Made by a program: the position numbers and the translations under genes. The notes beneath the pieces are model-generated. The model was given only the letters and a program-made list of their open reading frames with translations. It was not told the DNA's origin and searched no databases. A stretch of 64,000 nucleotides of DNA, taken from the NCBI RefSeq assembly GCF_902477725.1, contig NZ_CABSIF010000007.1:167295-231294 (forward strand). The letters are read 5' to 3'. Positions 9,785 to 18,824 of this stretch are shown piece by piece. The stretch's first letter is position 1. Every line of letters starts with the position of its first letter. This stretch comes from an uncultured Desulfovibrio sp. Lineage in GTDB: Bacteria; Desulfobacterota; Desulfovibrionia; Desulfovibrionales; Desulfovibrionaceae.

Positions 9785-10371
9785 GGGGCCTCATTGCTGG
9801 GCAAAGTGCCGTTTGTGTGGCTGCCGTGACAGGGAAGAAGGGCAAGTGGGCAGATCATATAACCAGCATCGGGCCCTGCAAGTATCTGTATGGTATTTAG
9901 CCCAGTTTTAATAAACGGGTCTAGCCATTTGTTGCATCTAGCCACCTAGTTGTGCTGTCTATGCCGATAGCTGCCCAAATACCTTTGGCAATGCCTTGGG
10001 TAAACTGTCTTAACGATTTTGTTCTGATTAAAAAATAATTTATTCTTTATAGCAGGCTGTTGCTGAAAAAAGCTTGTCAATTTTTTCGTGAGGTAGTTTA
10101 TTCCTGACATAATTTTTTATAGTAAATAAGAAAGTATTGTATGATTTAATATTGTAAGAAGTATCTGAATTGTGAAGATGTACAAGTGTTGTATTTGCAA
10201 ATGGGCAGCAGCATTTGATTGGAGAATTTTTTTGGATAGCCGATGATTTCATATACGTTATGTTGCTGAAAATTTCGGAGAATAATTAATAAAACTTTTT
10301 TATGAATTTATTATTTTCAATTTAAATTTAAAAATATATTTTTAGATAAGATATATTTTTAAAAATTCCCC
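9785..10371. other. AT-rich intergenic region
   Basis: About 590 bases between the lectin pseudogene and the next chemoreceptor promoter. Only short frames without ribosome sites are present (for example a 70-codon leftward frame ending near 10040). I see no RNA gene or repeat. Confidence 0.5.
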
Positions 10372-10398
10372 TAAACGTATATTGGTGCTTGCCGAATA
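10372..10398 (+). promoter_or_regulatory. Sigma-28 (FliA)-like promoter for chemoreceptor B
   Basis: TAAA (10372-10375), exactly 15 bases, then GCCGAATA (10391-10398), a close match to TAAA-N15-GCCGATAA. It lies about 80 bases before the ATG. Confidence 0.65.
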
Positions 10399-10476
10399 TA
10401 TAATAATATCGATTTTTGTGGGGGCGGATGAATGATTCACGCTTTATGACGCACGCATAACAAGGAAGGAACGAAC

Positions 10477-12246
10477 ATGTCTAAAATTTCAACTATGCAA
10501 AAATTGTTTGGATTAAGTTTGTTGCTTTCACTGTTTACGGTTGGTGTAGGAGGCTTTAGCGTAAATGAGTTAGGTAATATATCTGATGATGTGGATGAGC
10601 TGTATTCAGTTCACATGCGGGGGCTTGATCTTGCCAGAGCCATAAACATCACTGTGCTGCGCATTGTACGTAGCGAAAAAAATCTCATCATAAGCACAAC
10701 GGATGAAGAAAATAACAAACAGCTCAAATCGCTTGCTGATGAATACATCGTTCTTGATAACTACCTAAAAGAAATACAAACATACTTTGTTTCTGCAGAG
10801 GGGCAAATGTTCCTTGCAAAGATGTTTGACGTGATCAAAGAATGGCGGGACGTTCACAATAAGACCGTTGAGCTGGGTAAAACCACAGACCCAATCATGA
10901 ATGCCAAGGCGCAGTCGGTTTCTTTAACTGCAGGCATGGAAAAGACGCGTAAACTATCAACGACGATTCAGGATGTAGTTGAGACAAAGATTGATTATGC
11001 GCGCAAGGTCAGCCAGCAAAGCAAGGCTGATTTTGTGCTTGCCAGAAATATTACCGTGGGCGGGGTTGTGCTGTCCTTGCTGTTTGGCACCGGACTGGGA
11101 TATCTGCTGGCCCGCAATATGCTCCGCCAGCTTGGCGATGAACCCGACTCCCTTTCCAATCTTGCCCTGCGTATTGCTGGCGGCGACCTCAACGCGCAGT
11201 TTAATCCCAACCGAAGTGAAATTGGCGTTTTTGGCGCCATGAAGCAAATGGTTGCAACCCTCAAGGGTAAAATAGCCGAGGCCGATCAAAAGAGCCAGGA
11301 AGCCAGGGAAGAATCTGAACGCGCCCAGCAGGCCACCCTTGAGGCGGAGGATGCACGGAAGCAGGCAGAGCGCGCCAAGGCCGAGGGCATGTTGCAGGCC
11401 GCCCGGCAGCTTGAGGGCGTAGTTGAAATAGTCACCTCTGCATCAGAGGAACTGTCCGCACAGATTGAGCAGTCCAGCCGTGGGGCGGATGAACAGTCGA
11501 GCCGTGTTCGCGAAACAGCCACGGCTATGGAAGAAATGAACGCCACCGTGCTTGAGGTGGCAAAAAATGCGCAGCAGGCGGCGGACGTCTCCAGTCAGGC
11601 GCAGAAGCAGGCTCTTGAAGGCGCAAAAATAGTCAGTGATGCCGTCAAGAGTATAGAATCTGTACATAACCAGTCGCTGTCCATCATGGAAGACATGAAC
11701 GCTCTGGGGCAGCAGGCAGAAGGTATCGGCCAGATCATGAGCGTTATCGCCGATATTGCCGACCAGACAAACCTTTTGGCGCTCAATGCCGCCATTGAAG
11801 CCGCTCGCGCCGGTGATGCCGGGCGCGGATTTGCCGTGGTTGCCGATGAAGTGCGCAAGCTTGCTGAAAAAACCATGACCGCGACGCAGGAAGTGGGGCA
11901 GGCCATCAGAGGCATTCAGGAAGGCACAAAAAAGAATATTGATAATGTGGATAAGTCTGCAGAATCCATTGAAGAAGCCACAAAACTTTCAATCCGTTCC
12001 GGTGAATCGCTGAAGCAGATTCTGGAAAACGTGCACACGGTCAACGATCAGGTTCAGTCCATAGCCACAGCCAGCGAACAGCAGTCGGCTGCCAGCGAGG
12101 AGATCAATCATTCGGTGGAGCAGGTTGCCACAATTTCGTCAGAGACCGCGCAGGCCATGGAGCAGGCAGCAAAGGCAGTGGCGGATCTGGCGGAGCAGTC
12201 TCAGGTGCTTCAGGGGCTTATCCGCGACATGAAAAGTCAGGGTTAG
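10477..12246 (+). CDS. Methyl-accepting chemotaxis protein (paralogue B)
   Basis: 589 residues, start supported by AAGGAAGGA upstream. Same design as the receptor at 6295: membrane helix 1 (about 10-30), 4HB sensor ([18 protein letters not shown]), membrane helix 2 (about 190-213, [20 protein letters not shown]), HAMP ([20 protein letters not shown]), signalling tip [20 protein letters not shown]. The cytoplasmic halves are nearly the same; the periplasmic halves differ more, as expected after duplication and ligand divergence. There is no C-terminal pentapeptide. Confidence 0.95.
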   Translation: MSKISTMQKLFGLSLLLSLFTVGVGGFSVNELGNISDDVDELYSVHMRGLDLARAINITVLRIVRSEKNLIISTTDEENNKQLKSLADEYIVLDNYLKEIQTYFVSAEGQMFLAKMFDVIKEWRDVHNKTVELGKTTDPIMNAKAQSVSLTAGMEKTRKLSTTIQDVVETKIDYARKVSQQSKADFVLARNITVGGVVLSLLFGTGLGYLLARNMLRQLGDEPDSLSNLALRIAGGDLNAQFNPNRSEIGVFGAMKQMVATLKGKIAEADQKSQEAREESERAQQATLEAEDARKQAERAKAEGMLQAARQLEGVVEIVTSASEELSAQIEQSSRGADEQSSRVRETATAMEEMNATVLEVAKNAQQAADVSSQAQKQALEGAKIVSDAVKSIESVHNQSLSIMEDMNALGQQAEGIGQIMSVIADIADQTNLLALNAAIEAARAGDAGRGFAVVADEVRKLAEKTMTATQEVGQAIRGIQEGTKKNIDNVDKSAESIEEATKLSIRSGESLKQILENVHTVNDQVQSIATASEQQSAASEEINHSVEQVATISSETAQAMEQAAKAVADLAEQSQVLQGLIRDMKSQG

Positions 12247-12256
12247 CCAGATACTC

Positions 12257-12293
12257 TGGCAGAAGGCCGCTCAGTTTACGCGGTCTTCTGCCA
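12257..12293. terminator. Hairpin between convergent genes
   Basis: TGGCAGAAGGCCGC (12257-12270) pairs with GCGGTCTTCTGCCA (12280-12293) with one G-T pair. No T-run follows on either strand. Confidence 0.5.
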
Positions 12294-12312
12294 AAGCAAG
12301 GGATATGTGGTG

Positions 12313-13344
12313 CTACATCATTTCATTGAGGCCTTGCAGGTGGATTTTTGATCCAGCCACAAGCAGCACATCGCCCGCCTGAACTACCGTGTCAGCCCTG
12401 GTTTTTTGCAAAATAGGGCTATCCTGGCTTTTAATGGCGAGGATAATGACATCATGCGATCTGGTCAGGGCAGCTTCCGCCAGGCTTTTGCCCACAAGGG
12501 GCGATGTGTCCGAAACCAGAAATTCATCGAGCAGCACTTCATCGTTGGTGTTGCTGCGGTGCATGAAGGATTCAACCAGGGGCCGCTGAATGGCCTGGGC
12601 GATGGATTGGCCGCCGATCATGTGCGGCAGTATGACGCGGTTGGCCCCTGCGGTTTTGAGCTTGCTGATATGGCGGTTATCGCTGGCGCGTGAAACAATG
12701 TAGAGATCGGGGTTCATGGATCGGGCAGAGAGCACCACGTACACGTTGGCGGGGTCGTTAGACATGGAGGCCACAAGAGCCTTTGCCCTGTCGAGTCCAA
12801 CACGCATCATCACGCTGTCTGATGTTGCATCGCCAAGCACAAGAAAATAGCCAGCGCTCTCGATTTCTTCTGCTTTCTTGTCATCGGTTTCAACCACCAC
12901 CACGTCAACGCCGTCTGCGGCCAGTTCCGCAGCCACTACCCGGCCCACCAAACCGTAACCGCACAAAATGCAATGGTCCGAAAGTGCCGCAATTGCCTTG
13001 TCCACTCTGCGCCTCCGCATCATTTGAAAAACGCGCCCTTCTGAAGCCAATTGCACAAAATAACCAATGAGAAGTGCAAAATAGACTACGCCAGAAATAA
13101 TAACAGCACTGGTAAGCAGCTTTCCCTGCTCGCTCAGAGGGTGTACTTCACCGAATCCGATCGTTGAAAGGGTAATAAGCACCATGTAAAAACCGTCAGA
13201 CAGCGGCCAGCCTTCAATGTATTTATACCCTAGGCTGCCAAGTATAAATATGACAAAGAGGACTGTGCCATTAATCATTAACGGCCAGAATATGCCCATG
13301 CGCTGTCTAATGCGCAATAGTCTTATATAGAGCTTCTTTTTCAA
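12313..13344 (-). CDS. Potassium channel with RCK (TrkA-N/TrkA-C) regulatory domains
   Basis: 343 residues. Two membrane helices (about 19-41 and 75-97) flank a pore loop with the selectivity filter TLSTIGFGEVHP (about 58-69). A Rossmann RCK/TrkA-N domain follows (ILCGYGLVGRVVAAEL, about 125-140, binding NAD(H) or nucleotide; then VVVVETD and LGDAT), and a TrkA-C domain at the C-terminus (SPLVGKSLAEAAL...). Family members form tetrameric inner-membrane K+ channels gated by a cytosolic ring. It stands alone, convergent with chemoreceptor B. Confidence 0.92.
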   Translation of the reverse strand: MKKKLYIRLLRIRQRMGIFWPLMINGTVLFVIFILGSLGYKYIEGWPLSDGFYMVLITLSTIGFGEVHPLSEQGKLLTSAVIISGVVYFALLIGYFVQLASEGRVFQMMRRRRVDKAIAALSDHCILCGYGLVGRVVAAELAADGVDVVVVETDDKKAEEIESAGYFLVLGDATSDSVMMRVGLDRAKALVASMSNDPANVYVVLSARSMNPDLYIVSRASDNRHISKLKTAGANRVILPHMIGGQSIAQAIQRPLVESFMHRSNTNDEVLLDEFLVSDTSPLVGKSLAEAALTRSHDVIILAIKSQDSPILQKTRADTVVQAGDVLLVAGSKIHLQGLNEMM

Positions 13345-14249
13345 TCATTGCTCCATGTTGTGGCAGCTAAAAACATCTTGTTGTGAGCTTGTTGCCGTAA
13401 GTGCAATTACGCCATCGTCGGCAAGCAAGTTTGATTTGCTGGTGTGCTAAGTGATTTACGAGCGAATCCTCCAGAATTCAACAGAATATGAAGCAGATTT
13501 GAAATATTTTTATCTTTTTGTGCAAAGCGTAAAAAAGGTCTGCAAAACATGGCTGCGGAATGTTGTTTTAAATGATTGCCTGCTGATGCGAAATGTCCTG
13601 CAGTGAGCTCTTTTGTAGTGATTAATAACGCAAAAAAACGAATGATAATTTTTGGCTAATAGATTTAATATACTGATATTTTTTGCTGTTTGCTGAACGG
13701 TTGTTAAGATTTTTTTGAAGGTGTTTTTTTTTGACAAATCGGTTCTCTGTAGAATTAGATAGCTGAATAGTTTGAATTAATATCTAAAGGTTTTGATGTT
13801 TGCCAGTTTGTGAATAAAAAGGATAATTAAATACGATTTTTGCATGTTACATTTTTGTTTTGAATTGTTTTATATTTATTTACGATAATTATTTTGTTAA
13901 AAAAAATTAAATTGAATTATATCAGTTGAGAGCACCGCGCTCTTAAATGGCTGATTTTTGATGTGATTTTTAGTTTTTATATTATATCTATGTACATTGA
14001 TGTAGTTTTGTTTAATTTATTCATTTCTCTGCTTGTCATGAATTGTAAAAATCTGGGAGTTTATTTGTGTTATGGCAATCATTTGGGGCTATTTTTTATT
14101 TTTACAGTAGTAATGTGCGATAAATGGTGGTTGAAGCGCGAGCGCATCCCTAAATATGGATGGGCATATTCTCTAGACACTATTTATCTTGCCCTCCTTA
14201 CGCTTCGAGCGCCTCGGTTTGATTGTGGTGTCATTTTTCGTTTATTGGG
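13345..14249. other. Long AT-rich intergenic region
   Basis: About 900 bases, strikingly AT-rich against GC-rich neighbours. The longest rightward frame (13963-14253, 96 codons) starts without a ribosome site, has a hydrophobic low-complexity N-terminus and ends inside the mucR -35 box, so I do not call it. A 75-codon leftward frame (13510-13737) is equally weak. No RNA fold stands out. It may be a MucR or nucleoid-protein binding region or a decayed insert. Confidence 0.5.
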
Positions 14250-14279
14250 TTGACACAAATTGCTTTATCGAAATAGTGT
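14250..14279 (+). promoter_or_regulatory. Promoter of the MucR-family gene
   Basis: Perfect -35 TTGACA (14250-14255), 18-base spacer, -10-like TAGTGT (14274-14279), 57 bases before the ATG. The surrounding AT-rich DNA is the type MucR proteins bind, so autoregulation is plausible (inference). Confidence 0.5.
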
Positions 14280-14336
14280 TGGTGCTGAATCTTTATAGTT
14301 CAAAAGTTTTTTAACTTAATATATCGCGGAGTGAAG

Positions 14337-14738
14337 ATGGACGATTTTTTGAAGGGTGCTTTGGAGATTTCCAAGGCTCAGGCTGGCGTCAGGGTTATGA
14401 GCGCGGAAGAAATAACGGCCTTTGTCCAAAAGGTTGCTGGCAGCATCAGGGCTGTTGCCATGGGCGAAGCCACTGGCGAACCCGATTTTGATGGGGCTGT
14501 TCTTGAAGCCAGAAAATCGATCAAGGAAAAGAGCGTTACCTGCCTTGAGTGTGGTAAGAGCTTCAAGATTTTGACTAAACGTCACTTGGCTACACACGGC
14601 CTCTCTACAGAAGAATATCTTGAAAAGTGGGGCTTTAAAAAGGGTACCCCTCTTGCCTGCAAGGCCTTGCAGCGCGAGCGCCGCAAAAAAATGAACGACA
14701 TGAAGCTGTGGGAACGGAGAATGACCGCCAAGAAGTAA
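14337..14738 (+). CDS. MucR/Ros family zinc-finger transcriptional regulator
   Basis: 133 residues. The ATG at 14337 has GGAG eight bases upstream; a GTG two codons earlier is in frame. The core is the prokaryotic Cys2-His2 finger CLECGKSFKILTKRHLATHG, followed by LSTEEYLEKWGF, the signature of the ROS_MUCR family. These are DNA-binding proteins that act at AT-rich promoters, in alphaproteobacteria on exopolysaccharide and motility genes; several occur in Desulfovibrio. The basic C-terminus (RRKKMND...) fits DNA contact. Confidence 0.92.
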   Translation: MDDFLKGALEISKAQAGVRVMSAEEITAFVQKVAGSIRAVAMGEATGEPDFDGAVLEARKSIKEKSVTCLECGKSFKILTKRHLATHGLSTEEYLEKWGFKKGTPLACKALQRERRKKMNDMKLWERRMTAKK

Positions 14739-14799
14739 TTCTGCGGTCTGTCTGTCAGCAGTCTTGTTTTTGCATTCTCCGCCTTATCGGGCAGGGAAA

Positions 14800-14829
14800 G
14801 AAGCGGCCCACTTGTGGGCCGCTTCTGTT
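14800..14829 (+). terminator. Terminator after mucR-like gene
   Basis: GAAGCGGCCCA (14800-14810), loop CTTG, TGGGCCGCTTC (14815-14825), then TGTTT. A perfect 11-pair stem. Confidence 0.75.
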
Positions 14830-14949
14830 TGGGACACCGGTTAGGCTTTTGCGGGCAGTTTTTGCATTTTTTTTGGGTTTGGCGCATAATTACCAAGGCT
14901 TGCAGCACACCAAACTGCCGGGTAATTCCGGAAAAGGGCAAGGGCTTTC

Positions 14950-15639
14950 ATGAGCACAGCAAAAGCGCTACGCCGCGCCATTTTTTTGGATCGAGACGGC
15001 ACCCTGAATCACGATACTGGTTATATTCACCGCAAGGAAGACTGGCAGTGGCTGCCTGGTGTGGTTGAAACCCTCAGGCGCTTTCATGCAGTAGGGTACC
15101 TGCTTGTGGTGGTGAGCAACCAGTCGGGGCTGGCGCGCGGCATGTTCAGCGCGGACGATCTGCGCGCTCTGGAAGCATGGGTTAATGAAGATCTGGCGGC
15201 GCACAACGCCGTTATCGATGCGTGGTACTATTGCCCACATCTGCCGGAGGTTACTGGTCCTTGCAACTGCCGCAAGCCAGAGCCGGGCCTCATCCTGCAA
15301 GCCGCTGCCGATTTGAATATTGATCTTGCGCGCTCCTGGATGATTGGCGACCGTGTGCGCGATATGGAGGCCGGGCTGGCCGCCGGGTGCAGTTGCGTGC
15401 TGTTGCGCCCCCCGGTGGGCGCGTATGAAGATAACGTACCCGTGCCGGAAGGCGTAAAGGTGGTGCCGCATCTGCCTGCCGCCGGGGTGCATATTCTTGC
15501 GCCTGAGATGCGGGCGCACAGGCTCTCCCGCCTGCCTGGCGGCTGTGGCGCGCACTGTGGGGGAAAGCACAGCTCCGATAGCTCCGGCCTCCCCGGCAGT
15601 GGTGGTTCTGGCTGTGCGGGCGGGGCTGGCAAAGGATAA
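14950..15639 (+). CDS. gmhB: D-glycero-beta-D-manno-heptose 1,7-bisphosphate 7-phosphatase
   Basis: 229 residues, HAD family. Removes the 7-phosphate from heptose bisphosphate for lipopolysaccharide ADP-heptose synthesis. The catalytic pair is D14/D16 in FLDRDGTLN. Motif II is VVVSNQSG, and the C-terminal DxxxD-type motif is MIGDRVRDMEAG. The GmhB zinc loop CPHLPEVTGPCNCRKPEPG is intact. The core ends near residue 165. The last 30 or so residues are Gly/Ser-rich with several Cys and His and are longer than usual for GmhB. No other heptose gene is next to it. Confidence 0.9.
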   Translation: MSTAKALRRAIFLDRDGTLNHDTGYIHRKEDWQWLPGVVETLRRFHAVGYLLVVVSNQSGLARGMFSADDLRALEAWVNEDLAAHNAVIDAWYYCPHLPEVTGPCNCRKPEPGLILQAAADLNIDLARSWMIGDRVRDMEAGLAAGCSCVLLRPPVGAYEDNVPVPEGVKVVPHLPAAGVHILAPEMRAHRLSRLPGGCGAHCGGKHSSDSSGLPGSGGSGCAGGAGKG

Positions 15640-15832
15640 TTTTTATTTACAGGCAGGCCCGAAATTTTAGCCCTACGCGCCTGTAGATGCAGCAAGGCCC
15701 CTGTCTGACGGAAGCTGCGGTTGGTGCAGTTCTTTCAGATAGAGGCCTTTGCGGAAAATTTTAATGCGTGGGGGGAGCGGCGTCAGTGTGGCAGGCAGCC
15801 GTGTGCCCGCCTTTGCCGCGCGGCTGGCCGCA

Positions 15833-16813
15833 TCAGGTGTATTGCGGCTCGTTTTCCTTGATAATCTGAAAGGCTTTCATGGCCTTGATGGTGCCGGGGA
15901 GGCCTTGATACTTGGTCACTCCGGCAACCGTGCAGTTGAGCATGTCTTCGTGATCGGTATCCAGAACGATAATATCGCCCACCTGCATGCGCAGCAACTG
16001 GTTGCCCGTGATAGTGGTGCGGCCAAAATGTACCTTCATCTCCACCGGGGTTTCCAGCAGACGTTCTTTAAGGCGCGCCACCCATGCGTGGTCAACTTCG
16101 AGGCGTTCGGTCTGAAAGCTTGCATGCAGCTTGGAACGAATGGGTTCAATGGTGGCGTAGGGCAGGCAGATGATCATGGAGCCGAGCGCCGTGTCCAGCT
16201 CGACTTCAAAGGTGATGACCACCACAACGTCGCTGGGGGGCACAATGGCGGCGAACTGCGGATTGATTTCGCTGCGCACCAGCTCAAGCTTTACGTCATG
16301 CACAGGCCGCCACGATTCTTCCATGTTCTCCAGCGCGATTTTGACAATCTTGTCCACCACGGCCTGCTCAATGCGCGTAAATTCGCGTCCCTCAACCTTG
16401 GGCTGGGAGCCAGCGCCGCCAAACACGTTTTCCACCAGGGCAAATACCAGACGCGAATCAACAACCATGATGGCATTGCCGCGCAGGGGATCCATTTTGA
16501 AAATATTGATGGAGGTGGGTACCGGCAGCGAGCGCATAAACTCGCCGAACTTGGTCATATCAATGGATATGGGGTTCAGCTCCACGCGCTTGCGCACAGA
16601 GTTTGAAAGGGCGTTGGTGCAAAGCCGCGAAAACCGGTCGTTAACGATTTCAAGCACGGGCATGCGCCCGCGGATGATGCGATCCTGATTGGCAAGGTCA
16701 AAGGACACAATGCCGGAATCGTCTTCCTGCGTTTCCGTTTCGTTTTCGATTTCCCCGCCGGAAAGCCCGCGCAGCAGGGCATCAACTTCGTCTTGCGCCA
16801 GAACTTTATTCAT
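15833..16813 (-). CDS. fliM: Flagellar motor switch protein FliM
   Basis: 326 residues. The start MNKVLAQDEVDALL at 16813 gives the conserved CheY-P-binding N-terminal peptide; GAGG precedes it. The middle CheC-like domain holds GRMPVLEIVNDRF and PVPTSINIFKMDPLRG. The C-terminal SpoA/FliN-like domain holds VGDIIVLDTD. FliM sits in the C-ring and receives phospho-CheY to switch rotation. It is not in a fli operon here; its neighbours are gmhB (convergent) and the corrinoid activator (divergent). It links to the chemoreceptors in the first 12 kb. Confidence 0.95.
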   Translation of the reverse strand: MNKVLAQDEVDALLRGLSGGEIENETETQEDDSGIVSFDLANQDRIIRGRMPVLEIVNDRFSRLCTNALSNSVRKRVELNPISIDMTKFGEFMRSLPVPTSINIFKMDPLRGNAIMVVDSRLVFALVENVFGGAGSQPKVEGREFTRIEQAVVDKIVKIALENMEESWRPVHDVKLELVRSEINPQFAAIVPPSDVVVVITFEVELDTALGSMIICLPYATIEPIRSKLHASFQTERLEVDHAWVARLKERLLETPVEMKVHFGRTTITGNQLLRMQVGDIIVLDTDHEDMLNCTVAGVTKYQGLPGTIKAMKAFQIIKENEPQYT

Positions 16814-16961
16814 ACCAGCCTCGGAACAGTCGTGAAAATGTGTGTTGCGGCGTGTTTTTCCGCACACGACCACGCAGTTGGAATATGCAAGATAAAGGCC
16901 AGTTTGACAAGCAGTACAGCACCTTTTGCCAGATCAGCCGCCGCACGGTAGGGAGTGCGCC

Positions 16962-18824
16962 ATGCTTGCCTTTACAGGGCCTGTCAGGCAATCTCAAAGG
17001 ATGTTTGTACGTCTTTTTTCGGCCAGTGACCATGCCTTTGCAGGCAGGGACGGCGTTGCTCCAGACGCGCCAGTTGTAACTATTGCCGCAAGGCCGGGGC
17101 AAAGCCTTTCGCAGGCCATCTGGCTTTCGGGGCTGGTGCGCCCTTTGCCCCTGTGTGGCGGGCTTGGGCGTTGCGGGCGCTGCCGCGTGCGTTTTGTGCG
17201 CCATGCGCCGCCATGCCTGCCTGCGGAGGAGGACGTTTTTTCCGCCCCGCAACTGGAGGCTGGCTGGCGCCTGGCCTGCCGCCGTCTGGTGCCCGACCCA
17301 GAAATGGCTGCGGCGGGGAGCGTTGTAGCGCTTGATCTTGAGTTGCCGCCGGAGAATCTTGTTCTGCCTGCGGGGGCGCAAGCGACAGGGCATTTGCCCG
17401 GCCACGGCATAACGCCGCCGGATTTGGCGCTGGCTGTTGATCTTGGCACCACATCCCTCTGCTGGCGGGCGCTTGATATGCAGGGCCGGGCAGTGGCTGA
17501 GGGCCGTACGCTCAATCCTCAGGCCGGGGCCGGGGCGGATGTCATGTCGCGCCTTGCCGTGGCACGCGCGCCAGAAGGGCGGGCCGTGCTGGCCGGGCTT
17601 GCCCGGCGGCTACTGCTGGGCATCATGGATTCGCTGGCGCAGACGGGCGCGGGGCGGGTGACGCGGTTGTGTCTGGCTGCCAATACGGCCATGACGGATA
17701 TTTTTCTTGATCGCGATGTGGAGGGGCTGTGCGCAGCGCCGTACAGGCTGACGCACAGCGGCGATGAAACACTTGCGCTGCCGGATTTTCCACCTCTCTA
17801 TGTACCGCCGCTGCCCGCGCCCTTTGTGGGCGGCGATGTGAGCGCGGGGCTGGCCGCCCTGCTGGAGGCGGATGTTCCCCGGCCCTTTGTGCTGGCCGAC
17901 CTTGGCACCAACGGCGAACTTGCACTGGTAACCGAGACTGGACAGTTGTGGCTGACCAGCGTACCCCTTGGCCCGGCTCTGGAAGGTATTGGGCCTGAAT
18001 GCGGCCAGCTGGCTGGCCCCGGTGTGGTAACGGGCTTTACGCTCACGCCCATGGGGCTAGCCGCGCAGTTTTATGAAGGCGCGTCCCCGGATGCAGAAAA
18101 TACAGCGGACGCGGCGCATCACCATATGGCGCAGAGTAGTGCTTGCCCGTGCACTGCATGTCAGAGCGCAAACGCGGGGCAAAACCCTGCGGGGCTTGCG
18201 GCAGGGGCTGCGGCTGGCGCTGGAGTTGAATCTGCGGGAGCTGTTGCGCGCGGCATAAGCGCCACAGGATACTTGTCCCTGCTGGCCTTGTTGCTGCGCG
18301 CGGGTGTTCTGCGCACCGATGGGCAGTTTGTGGCGAATCCGGTCATGCCGCTGGCGCGCAAGCTGGCTGCCGGGCTGGAGCAGCCCAATCCGGCAGGGGA
18401 ACCCCCATCATCCGGCCTGCCCCGGTCAGGCGCGCGCCTGCGCCTGCCGCATGGCCTGTGGCTTGCCGCCGCTGATGTGGAGGCCCTGTTGCAGGTCAAG
18501 GCTGCCTTTGCTCTGGCGCTGGATGCGCTGCTGCGCGCGGCGGATATTCCCGCCAGCAATGTTGCGGCAGTGTGTCTGGCTGGTACGCTGGGCGAATATG
18601 TCAGGCCGGACGACCTTGAAACTCTGGGCTTTGTCCCCGCTGTTCTGGCTCCGCGCATCCGCGCTGTGGGCAATAGTGCGCTGGACGGAGCCGCGCTGCT
18701 TGCGCTGCACAGCAAAAAAATTCCGCCTCTGGCCCGCATGTGCCGCGAGGCCGTGGTGCTTCCCCTTGTAGACGAACCGAATTTTCACACCGATTATCTG
18801 CGCCGTATGCGCTTTGGAGTATAA
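16962..18824 (+). CDS. Ferredoxin-ASKHA protein, corrinoid-protein reductive activator (RACo/RamA-like, DUF4445)
   Basis: 620 residues. The start at 16962 has AGGGAG six bases upstream. A plant-type 2Fe-2S ferredoxin domain (about 35-130) has Cys65, Cys71 and Cys74 (C-x5-C-x2-C in LCGGLGRCGRC) and Cys106 (LACRR). An actin-like ATPase domain follows, with LAVDLGTTSLCW (phosphate loop 1) and LADLGTNGELAL (phosphate loop 2), and a C-terminal region with CLAGTLGEYV. Family members use ATP to reduce Co(II) corrinoid proteins back to Co(I) so they can accept methyl groups. A low-complexity Ala/Gly/Cys/His insert lies near residues 375-430. The next gene starts at the base after its stop. No corrinoid methyltransferase is visible nearby. 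Confidence 0.85.
   Translation: MLAFTGPVRQSQRMFVRLFSASDHAFAGRDGVAPDAPVVTIAARPGQSLSQAIWLSGLVRPLPLCGGLGRCGRCRVRFVRHAPPCLPAEEDVFSAPQLEAGWRLACRRLVPDPEMAAAGSVVALDLELPPENLVLPAGAQATGHLPGHGITPPDLALAVDLGTTSLCWRALDMQGRAVAEGRTLNPQAGAGADVMSRLAVARAPEGRAVLAGLARRLLLGIMDSLAQTGAGRVTRLCLAANTAMTDIFLDRDVEGLCAAPYRLTHSGDETLALPDFPPLYVPPLPAPFVGGDVSAGLAALLEADVPRPFVLADLGTNGELALVTETGQLWLTSVPLGPALEGIGPECGQLAGPGVVTGFTLTPMGLAAQFYEGASPDAENTADAAHHHMAQSSACPCTACQSANAGQNPAGLAAGAAAGAGVESAGAVARGISATGYLSLLALLLRAGVLRTDGQFVANPVMPLARKLAAGLEQPNPAGEPPSSGLPRSGARLRLPHGLWLAAADVEALLQVKAAFALALDALLRAADIPASNVAAVCLAGTLGEYVRPDDLETLGFVPAVLAPRIRAVGNSALDGAALLALHSKKIPPLARMCREAVVLPLVDEPNFHTDYLRRMRFGV

Noticed and set aside
13963..14253. A 96-codon frame in the AT-rich island
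   Set aside because: No ribosome site, low-complexity hydrophobic start, and its stop overlaps the mucR -35 box.
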